From positions 1,080,903-1,144,902 of the forward strand of contig NZ_GL379770.1 in NCBI RefSeq assembly GCF_000143765.1: a DNA stretch of 64,000 nucleotides. The letters are read 5' to 3'. Source of the stretch: Sphingobacterium spiritivorum ATCC 33861. GTDB lineage: Bacteria > Bacteroidota > Bacteroidia > Sphingobacteriales > Sphingobacteriaceae. Below, in pieces: positions 58,130 through 64,000 of the stretch (its first letter is position 1; the number at the start of each line of letters is the position of its first letter). The notes under the pieces were generated by a model. That model saw only the letters and a list, made by a program, of their open reading frames with translations, was not told where the DNA came from and did no database searches. A program made the position numbers and the translations under genes.

Positions 58130-59068
58130 GTGTATTATGCGGATTACTATCCGTTTGGGATGGTGCTGCGTTCGGGAGGAGTTGAAGGCAGATATGGTTA
58201 TCAGGGACAATATGCCGAAAAGGATGGCGAGACCGGCTGGAACAATTTTGAGCTTCGTAATTACGATGCAGCTATAGGTCGCTGGCTTACTGTAGATCCT
58301 TACGGACAGTATTATTCTCCTTATGTAGGTATGGGTAATAATCCGGTAAGCGGAGTAGATCCGAATGGGGGTTGGAATGATGGCGGAGGATTATGGGGAT
58401 GGCTCAAGGGAGTTTTCAGTAGTAAAGAGGATGTTGCCGCAAGAATTGTATTGGAAGAGGCTGTTGTAACCAGAGTAGTGAAGGCAAAACCGACTTATGA
58501 GACTTTTGGGGTCAGAGTAGATCATATACAACAACCGACTCTTAGTGCAACTAAGCCCGATCCATACAGAACAAGTTATTCGCACCGGCAAATGATGTAT
58601 AACTACAGTCAGATGCTTGCCAATACGAATTACAATGATTTATCCAATCCAACTACTTCGCTGGCAATTGGTCAGAATATTGCTAACTTCGGAGTTGTAG
58701 AAATCGCTACAATCAAAGTAATCGGCAGGGTAGGATCATTGTATAATGCTTTTGGTAAGGAGGGAGCTAACATTGGAACTAAGTTAGAGTATGTATTTGG
58801 TAAGGCAACAGGATCAGCCCATAATATAGAACGTTCAACGGGAATGTTAAGACAACTTGAAAGTGTAGGGATTTTTGATAATGCAGCGGGAAGGTCTTAT
58901 TTAAATAGTCATTTGCAAGGAGTTTATAATAGTAGTAAAGGAATACTTCAGTCTAATGGCCGTTACTTGCGAGAATCTTTATTAATGGGGCCTAACGGAG
59001 GTATTAAAGTAGAAAGTATATGGGATGGGAATAGATTGATAACAGTTAAATTATTAGGCGGAAAATAA
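58130..59068 (+). CDS. Orphan RHS toxin tip, silent cassette 2
   Basis: An open frame of 312 residues that starts inside the RHS core (only a GTG, no ribosome site), so it is probably silent. Residues 1-82 are RHS core ending in DPNGGW. About 130 residues (NDGGGLWGWLKG to AFGKEG) are a linker shared with cassette 3. The last ~100 are a distinct toxin domain with FGKATGSAHNIERS, GRSYLNSHL, GRYLRESLLMGPNGG and VESIWDGNRLITV. The conserved His, Arg and Ser look catalytic, and similar ends occur on haemagglutinin-type and RHS toxins, but I cannot name the activity. An RNase is a guess. Confidence 0.78.
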   Translation: MYYADYYPFGMVLRSGGVEGRYGYQGQYAEKDGETGWNNFELRNYDAAIGRWLTVDPYGQYYSPYVGMGNNPVSGVDPNGGWNDGGGLWGWLKGVFSSKEDVAARIVLEEAVVTRVVKAKPTYETFGVRVDHIQQPTLSATKPDPYRTSYSHRQMMYNYSQMLANTNYNDLSNPTTSLAIGQNIANFGVVEIATIKVIGRVGSLYNAFGKEGANIGTKLEYVFGKATGSAHNIERSTGMLRQLESVGIFDNAAGRSYLNSHLQGVYNSSKGILQSNGRYLRESLLMGPNGGIKVESIWDGNRLITVKLLGGK

Positions 59069-59069
59069 T

Positions 59070-59579
59070 ATGAAACAAGTCATTAAAAATAGATATTTAA
59101 AAGTGTTCAGATTTTCGTTTGTGGAAGAAGCATCAACTTTTTTTAAAAACCAAAAAGCTGAAAGAAGTTTGTCCATTGAAGATACGCTTGGCGATAGTTA
59201 TTATTGTTATGTTTGCTATCATTCATTAACAAAAGAAAAGCAATTTGTTTTATCCTTTAGTAGTGATGAGAGTGAAGATAATTTGAACTTTTTGTTTTGG
59301 GAGAATATATTTGTATTGGACACAGGTACAAACATTTATTTAATAGATGAAAGTCTAAACATTAAAACATCACTCGAAACTACCACACCACTAGTAGGGT
59401 TGTATCTAATCAGCAATGACAAGCTGCTTATTTTGGAAGAGGCCTATTTGAGAATAATAAACTACAATGGCGATATTGTGAGAGCTGAATTATTTGGCCT
59501 CATAGAAGATTTTAGCATTAAAGATAATTTGTTGTCAATACAAACCAGCGAAGAAAATAGGGTCATAGAATTGACTTAA
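59070..59579 (+). CDS. Predicted immunity protein of silent cassette 2
   Basis: A 169-residue cytoplasmic protein starting 1 bp after the toxin-tip stop codon. It looks all-beta, with alternating strands such as QFVLSFSSDESE, FVLDTGTNIYLIDE and DKLLILEEAYLRIINYNGD that suggest a small beta-propeller or WD-like repeat. No family is recognised. The position is the only evidence for an immunity role. It is low in GC, as is usual for immunity genes. Confidence 0.65.
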   Translation: MKQVIKNRYLKVFRFSFVEEASTFFKNQKAERSLSIEDTLGDSYYCYVCYHSLTKEKQFVLSFSSDESEDNLNFLFWENIFVLDTGTNIYLIDESLNIKTSLETTTPLVGLYLISNDKLLILEEAYLRIINYNGDIVRAELFGLIEDFSIKDNLLSIQTSEENRVIELT

Positions 59580-59662
59580 TAACTCAAACCCTAGTTCAGG
59601 AGCCTAGTTACCACCAAGATAATGCCGGATCAGAGGGAGCTATACGATTAGCAGAGCAACCT

Positions 59663-60748
59663 GTGTATGCCGCCAATAGGATAGGGACTTATTACAGGCA
59701 GGCTGGCAATTATCAGTACACACTGACAGATCATCTGGGTAATACCCGGGTAGTGATCAACCGCAATAAACTGTCAAATGGAGAAGCTGATGTTGTGTAT
59801 TATGCGGATTACTATCCGTTTGGGATGGTGCTGCGTTCGGGAGGAGTAGAAGGCAGATATGGTTATCAGGGACAATATGCCGAAAAAGATGGTGAGACCG
59901 GCTGGAACAATTTTGAACTTCGTAATTACGATGCAGCTATAGGTCGCTGGCTTACTGTAGATCCTTACGGACAGTATTATTCTCCTTATGTAGGTATGGG
60001 TAATAATCCGGTAAGCGGAGTAGATCCGAATGGGGGTTGGAATGATGGCGGAGGATTATGGGGATGGCTCAAGGGAGTTTTCAGTAGTAAAGAGGATGTT
60101 GCCGCAAGAATTGTATTGGAAGAGGCTGTTGTAACCAGAGTAGTGAAGGCAAAACCGGCTTATGAGACTTTTGGAGTCCGAGTAGATCATATCCAACAAC
60201 CGACTCTTAGTGCAACTAAGCCCGATCCATACAGAACAAGTTATTCGCACCGGCAAATGATGTATAACTACAGTCAGATGCTTGCCAATACGAATTACAA
60301 TGATTTATCCAATCCAACTACTTCGCTGGCAATTAGTCGGAATATTGCTAACTTCGGAGTTGTAGAAATCGCTACAATCAAAGTAATCGGCAGGGTAGGA
60401 TCATTATACAATGCTTTTGCTAAGGAGGGAAGTAGTGGTGCTAGTTTATCTACGAATGGAGTAAAGTTAAGTCAGCATTTAGAACAGCTTGAAAAATATA
60501 GGGCAGGAGAATTTAAAGAACTAGCTAATGGAAGATTTAGATATTATGGGCAAGCTACTTTAAACAGAGGGGATGCCAATTCTTTTAGAATGGTTAGAGA
60601 ATGGGACCCAGCGACAGGAGGTAAGCGTACTTGGTTTGAAACATTAAATCCTAATGGTGGTGTCATTCAAGTAAGACCCGAATTTGACACAGGCGTTAAA
60701 ACACATTACTTATTTAACGGTACAGGAGGTTACTTAGGAAAATGGTAG
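59663..60748 (+). CDS. Orphan RHS toxin tip, silent cassette 3
   Basis: RHS-core homology starts at 59618. The frame is open from there to the stop, with a GTG at 59663 as the first formal start and no ribosome site. The RHS core ends in DPNGGW (60040), followed by the linker shared with cassette 2, then a ~107-residue toxin domain: VKLSQHLEQLEKYRAGEF, GRFRYYGQ, FRMVREWDPATGG, TWFETLNPNGGVIQVRPEF, KTHYLFNGTGGYLGKW. This closing pattern is familiar from RHS ends, but I cannot name the activity. The core is not broken here, so one recombination would make it functional. Confidence 0.8.
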   Translation: MYAANRIGTYYRQAGNYQYTLTDHLGNTRVVINRNKLSNGEADVVYYADYYPFGMVLRSGGVEGRYGYQGQYAEKDGETGWNNFELRNYDAAIGRWLTVDPYGQYYSPYVGMGNNPVSGVDPNGGWNDGGGLWGWLKGVFSSKEDVAARIVLEEAVVTRVVKAKPAYETFGVRVDHIQQPTLSATKPDPYRTSYSHRQMMYNYSQMLANTNYNDLSNPTTSLAISRNIANFGVVEIATIKVIGRVGSLYNAFAKEGSSGASLSTNGVKLSQHLEQLEKYRAGEFKELANGRFRYYGQATLNRGDANSFRMVREWDPATGGKRTWFETLNPNGGVIQVRPEFDTGVKTHYLFNGTGGYLGKW

Positions 60749-61023
60749 TATCGGTTAACATAGTTTTAGAAAAATATGCTTCTGTTTTAAATGGAAGCTT
60801 ATCATATTCAGAGGCTGATAGATGGGCCTGGGAAATGATGCAATTATTTGATGGCGGAAAGCTTGAGTTTGAGCCAAAAGAAAACGAAGAGCTTATATGG
60901 CAATTAATCCAATATTTGTATGGTATTGATATTCCTAGTGTATCAGATAGAACAAAAACAATGATATCAGATTTAGATATAATTGAGTTTTTAAAAGAGA
61001 AAAATGTCTATAATCTATTTTAG
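60742..61023 (+). CDS. Predicted immunity protein of silent cassette 3
   Basis: A 93-residue helical protein whose ATG lies inside the last codons of the toxin tip (7-bp overlap). Features include YSEADRWAWEMMQLFDGG, EELIWQLIQYLYGIDIPSVSDRTK and DLDIIEFLKEK. This pattern is common in small genes that follow RHS and contact-dependent toxins, so immunity is probable by family and position. No signal peptide is present, as expected for a cytoplasmic antidote. Confidence 0.75.
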   Translation: MVVSVNIVLEKYASVLNGSLSYSEADRWAWEMMQLFDGGKLEFEPKENEELIWQLIQYLYGIDIPSVSDRTKTMISDLDIIEFLKEKNVYNLF

Positions 61024-61103
61024 TAATAAAGTTAGAAAGTGGCTGTACTTGGTCTCGTTGATGCTGTTTTTTGTGGCGAATACCAATGCAGCAGACAGTG
61101 ATT

Positions 61104-61367
61104 TTTTTTGGTGCAAGGGAAGTCACTGCTGCTAAGACGGTAACAACTGTTTTAGGTCACTATCCAGCTTACACAGAACTTGCGACAGAGTTAGGAGCAA
61201 GAAGATTTCAAATACCGACAAGTGTTTGGGATTAGATGTCGGCAGCAGAGCAATGGACCGCAAACACCAAGTTTCTTGATAGGATGATTTTGAGAGGGGA
61301 TAAGATTAGATTGGTTACACCCCCTATAGCGCAAGTATTAGCGGAGCGGAGCTTTTGCTGTAATTAA
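61104..61367 (+). pseudogene. Remnant of a further RHS toxin tip
   Basis: Translation from 61104 gives FFGAREVTAAKTVTTV, ELGARRFQIPTSVWD, a TAG stop, then MSAAEQWTANTKFLDRMI and RGDKIRLVTPP. The pattern ARRFxIP..VWxxMSxAEQWxANxKFLDR..xRGDxIxL is that of a toxin tip seen at RHS protein ends. The in-frame stop, the absent RHS core and the T8 run at its start show it is decayed. No immunity gene follows. Confidence 0.72.
61332..61354 (+). repeat. 23-bp direct repeat, right copy
   Basis: It begins CAAGTATTAGCG and differs at three positions from 57745-57767. It lies inside the tail of the decayed toxin remnant. Confidence 0.65.
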
Positions 61368-61368
61368 T

Positions 61369-61386
61369 CATAAGCGGACGCTTATG
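61369..61386. repeat. Short palindrome at the end of the RHS array
   Basis: CATAAGCG and CGCTTATG are separated by GA. It lies 15 bp after the right direct repeat; its role is unknown. Confidence 0.5.
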
Positions 61387-61439
61387 CCGAGAGAATCTAA
61401 CTGTCAGATCAGGTAGTGGCTATTACACTTTAAAACTGC

Positions 61440-61457
61440 TCAGGCTTGCAGGCCTGA
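61440..61457. terminator. Weak hairpin after the serine hydrolase gene
   Basis: TCAGGC and GCCTGA form a 6-bp stem with a 6-nt loop, with short T runs on each side. It lies 20 bp beyond the leftward gene's stop, so weak termination in either direction is possible. Confidence 0.4.
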
Positions 61458-61476
61458 ACAACTTTTTATGATAACC

Positions 61477-63075
61477 TTATTTTGTTATAGTATAACGGGG
61501 CGAAACCTGATCTGTCATATCCAGTACAATATCATATACTCCTTCCTGAACTTTGATATCATATCCGTTATACGTCAGTTCTCCGGTATTATTCAGCGCA
61601 TAGCTGTTGCTAGGATCATTGTTAAGGCGGAATCTCAGATCGCCCGTATTCAGTTTGTAATTATTCAGGTAGTAGATATTGGGTTTGTCCTTATCTCTGT
61701 TCAACGGAATATCCAGACCTTCCGATCCGTTCGGAGTAGCGGAGCCTGCTATTCCCCAGACAAAAGTGTTACTTACTTTTTTACCGCCTAATTTATTTCC
61801 ATTCGGAAAGTTGATGAGCAGCGAATCGATTTCTCCTGTAGGTGTGGGTTTGAATGTAAATGTAAAATTGTCATTCAACTGGAATTTATTCGCGGATATC
61901 GGGAAAAGCTGATTGCGCGGATAATTCCGCTCATTAAATATAACCAGTCCGTCGATGATCTTAACACAGAAGTCATGATCTTTTGAGGAATAGATGCCTT
62001 CCAGTTTTTGCAAAGAGTCATTCGATACAGACGCATTCTGCGGGATCTCGTAAGGTTTATTATATAGAATAGAAGTGATTTTACTCGTTATGAAATCCAC
62101 AGGATTCATTTCAGCATTACAGAGGAGGATAAAGGTAATATCATCCTCGGGAAAATTAAAATATCTGCATCTGTAGCCGGGACCTCCACCGCTGTGGCCT
62201 ATTCTTTTTTTACCGTACAGAGAGTCAATTTCATAACCGAGGCCATAATGTTTGTCCTGATAAGGTACCTGTGCCTTTTCCAGAGTAGCTTGCTTCAGAA
62301 TTTTATTGTTTTTCATGCCTCTGTTGAACTTCCACAGGTCTTCTACAGTAGAGTACATAGCACCGGCACCAAAAGGGTGAGCAGTTTTGAAGCGTAAGGC
62401 TTCATTGGAATGTTTATCCGATAAAAATTCATATCCAAGTGCTTTGTTTTCATTCTGCAGCGTTTTTAAATCAAAGCCGCTATTTGTCATCTGCAGGGGG
62501 TTGAAAATATAGGTGCTTATCGCTTTGTCATAATCCATTCCGCTGACTTTTCTGATAATATAGCCCAGCAGGTAATAGTTGGAGTTGGAATAGTTCCAAC
62601 TGGTATTAGGCGCAAAATCAACCTTTTTACCGGAAATAAAAGGTAAAAACGTCTCTTCATTGATCGTGTAATCCGCATCGTCTGCGCCTGGCATTCCGGA
62701 AGTATGATTCAGCAGATTTTCAATATTTATCTGATCTCCGTACGGCAATTCCGGAAAATATTTGGAGAGCTTATCCGATAAAGAAAGTTTACCTTGTTCC
62801 GCTAATTTGAGAATGACAGTTGATGTGAATATTTTAGTTGTAGAATATATCGTATAGATACTGTTATTAGTGTTCTTTTCCCTTTTCGGAGCGTTTTTGT
62901 AGCCATAACTTTTTTCGAAAATTATTTTACCTTTTTCTGCCACCAGGACGGTTCCGTTAAATTGGGATGCCTTTTCATAATGGGTGAGGAGTTCATCTAT
63001 ACGTTTAGTTTTTTGACCATACAAGTGTACCTGAATACCAAGTATTAATATAAAAGGGATCAGAATGTTTTTCAT
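61477..63075 (-). CDS. Secreted serine hydrolase of the beta-lactamase/class C family
   Basis: A 532-residue protein with a signal peptide (cut near HLYG-Q, ~20). The penicillin-binding fold has Ser78 and Lys81 in STTK, YSNSNYYLLGY as the Tyr-x-Asn motif, and GHSGGGPGY as the KTG-box equivalent. The ~180-residue C-terminal beta domain is unlike that of the 20.3-kb paralog. It is probably a periplasmic peptidase or esterase. Convergent with the RHS array, it marks where ordinary chromosomal genes resume. Confidence 0.88.
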   Translation of the reverse strand: MKNILIPFILILGIQVHLYGQKTKRIDELLTHYEKASQFNGTVLVAEKGKIIFEKSYGYKNAPKREKNTNNSIYTIYSTTKIFTSTVILKLAEQGKLSLSDKLSKYFPELPYGDQINIENLLNHTSGMPGADDADYTINEETFLPFISGKKVDFAPNTSWNYSNSNYYLLGYIIRKVSGMDYDKAISTYIFNPLQMTNSGFDLKTLQNENKALGYEFLSDKHSNEALRFKTAHPFGAGAMYSTVEDLWKFNRGMKNNKILKQATLEKAQVPYQDKHYGLGYEIDSLYGKKRIGHSGGGPGYRCRYFNFPEDDITFILLCNAEMNPVDFITSKITSILYNKPYEIPQNASVSNDSLQKLEGIYSSKDHDFCVKIIDGLVIFNERNYPRNQLFPISANKFQLNDNFTFTFKPTPTGEIDSLLINFPNGNKLGGKKVSNTFVWGIAGSATPNGSEGLDIPLNRDKDKPNIYYLNNYKLNTGDLRFRLNNDPSNSYALNNTGELTYNGYDIKVQEGVYDIVLDMTDQVSPRYTITK

Positions 63076-63203
63076 AGAAGATTTATAAAAGCCTGCAACT
63101 GTAATTTTTGCTTATACTAATATATGAAAAATACTTCATCCGTATATTGGCTGATCATAACCAAGACCGGATTATTTCCAATCCCTTTCTTATCCTGAAT
63201 ATC

Positions 63204-63896
63204 CTAAGCAACATGTGGAAGTATATCTTCCAGACAGCTTAATTCAACGAATTGCGGATGCTCGAGGCGATGTTCATGCTGTTCATGCGTCCAGGTGACA
63301 TGATAGGGGATATGCGCCGCATGTCCTCCGATCTCCAGTACCGGAAGGATATCCGATTTAATCGAATTGCCGAGCATCAGAAAGTGTTGAGGCTGGCAAT
63401 CCAGATGCTTCAGGAGTTTCTGATAATCAGGAATCTGTTTGTCGCTCATAATTTCGATATGATGGAAATAGCTTTCTAATCCTGATTTTTTCAATTTACG
63501 CTCCTGATCCAGCAAATCTCCTTTGGTTGCCATCACCAGTTTGTACCTGCCTTGCAGTTGCTGAAGAGTTTCTTCTACTCCGGGTAAGAGTTCTATGGGT
63601 TTTTGTAATAAATCCTTACCTAATGCGATTGCCTTTTCTATAAGCTTAAAAGATGCTGTTCCATGCGATACACGTGCGATGGTCTCAATCATACACAGCA
63701 TAAATCCCTTTACCCCATAACCATAGAGGTGTAGGTTTTTCATTTCTGTACGAAAGAGTTCCTGTGAGATGGTATGATGAGGCAGATAGTCTTGCAGAAG
63801 ATTGCAAAATTCTCTTTCCGTTTCCTGAAAATAAGGTTCATTAACCCAAAGTGTGTCATCTGCATCAAAAGCGATAACCTGTATTTGATTTTTCAT
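63204..63896 (-). CDS. HAD-superfamily hydrolase
   Basis: A cytoplasmic 230-residue HAD phosphatase. Motif I is FDADDTLW with nucleophile Asp11 and Asp13, motif II lies in MATKGD, and motif IV is the atypical LMLGNSIKSDILP, with Asn and Ser where the first acidic residue often stands. The GNSxxSD form of motif IV occurs in a known Bacteroidota/proteobacterial HAD group. The substrate is unknown. It is transcribed separately from the serine hydrolase gene, 128 bp upstream of it. Confidence 0.86.
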   Translation of the reverse strand: MKNQIQVIAFDADDTLWVNEPYFQETEREFCNLLQDYLPHHTISQELFRTEMKNLHLYGYGVKGFMLCMIETIARVSHGTASFKLIEKAIALGKDLLQKPIELLPGVEETLQQLQGRYKLVMATKGDLLDQERKLKKSGLESYFHHIEIMSDKQIPDYQKLLKHLDCQPQHFLMLGNSIKSDILPVLEIGGHAAHIPYHVTWTHEQHEHRLEHPQFVELSCLEDILPHVA

Positions 63897-64000
63897 GTTT
63901 AATCTTTACTTTTCATTTGCGAAGTTGCACATATAAATAATTTCAAAAAAGGACATTTGTCCCAAGCCATATGGTACGAACTAATCTGGATCTTTTATCC

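Larger units (their letters stand above)
61024..61476. other. Decayed 3' end of the RHS cassette array
   Basis: This 453-bp stretch holds the toxin remnant at 61104-61367, the right copy of the 23-bp repeat, and two small hairpins near the convergent serine hydrolase gene. No intact gene is present. Confidence 0.6.

Noticed and set aside
61004..61135. 43-codon frame with a signal-like hydrophobic stretch (WLYLVSLMLFFVANTNA)
   Set aside because: It overlaps the end of the cassette 3 immunity gene, has a poor start context and ends inside the decayed toxin remnant, so it is probably part of the debris.

Overview
The window looks like chromosomal DNA of a Bacteroidota species in the family Sphingobacteriaceae, most likely a Sphingobacterium. 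This rests on three things: promoter elements of the TAnnTTTG type, lipoproteins and TonB/beta-barrel proteins typical of the phylum, and Bacteroidota-type RHS proteins (DUF6443 and DUF5977 style). The genus is an inference from overall character, since no rRNA gene is present. I saw no tRNA, rRNA, CRISPR array, insertion sequence or prophage.

Layout. (1) 0.1-6.2 kb, minus strand: de novo thiamine operon thiS-thiC-tenI-like-thiE-thiG-thiH-thiF. It is led by a TPP riboswitch whose P1 strand is repeated over the thiS ribosome-binding site. (2) 6.2-29.4 kb: housekeeping genes. These are mazG, an ABC exporter, an NTF2-like protein, an ABC-F ATPase, pyrD, two TPR proteins in an operon with gyrA, a lipoprotein, a small protein with a 7-residue repeat, a methyltransferase, a serine hydrolase, a HAD phosphatase, an MscS channel, coaA, an OsmC protein, mgsA, a Gate-domain membrane protein, a patatin, a GreA-like protein and two BON proteins. 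(3) 29.6-38.6 kb: an M1 peptidase, then a TonB receptor / DUF4876 lipoprotein / DUF6850-like barrel / di-haem cytochrome c peroxidase cluster that looks like one surface uptake system. Two small AT-rich lipoproteins follow. (4) 40.0-43.0 kb, minus strand: thiamine salvage operon thiM-thiE-thiD-tenA with a second TPP riboswitch. (5) 43.3-61.4 kb: an RHS polymorphic-toxin locus. (6) 61.5-63.9 kb: a second serine hydrolase and a second HAD phosphatase.

The most interesting region is the RHS locus. A divergent 988-residue surface protein, an OmpH/Skp-like protein and a small lipoprotein accompany two secreted RHS proteins (1821 and 1300 residues). The second ends in a nucleotidyltransferase-fold toxin tip and is followed directly by a DUF5958-type immunity gene. 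Downstream lie two silent toxin/immunity cassettes, each preceded by a near-identical copy of the RHS core 3' end, and then the decayed remnant of another toxin. Silent cassette 2 carries a pure (AGGC)7 tract that shifts the frame and also an in-frame TAG. Cassettes 2 and 3 share an extra 390-bp pre-toxin linker. This is the architecture expected for toxin switching by homologous recombination.

The two thiamine operons work together. The first makes the pyrimidine (ThiC) and the thiazole (ThiS/F/G/H) and couples them (ThiE). The second recovers hydroxyethylthiazole (ThiM) and pyrimidine breakdown products (TenA, ThiD) and couples them with its own ThiE. Both are predicted to be shut off by TPP.
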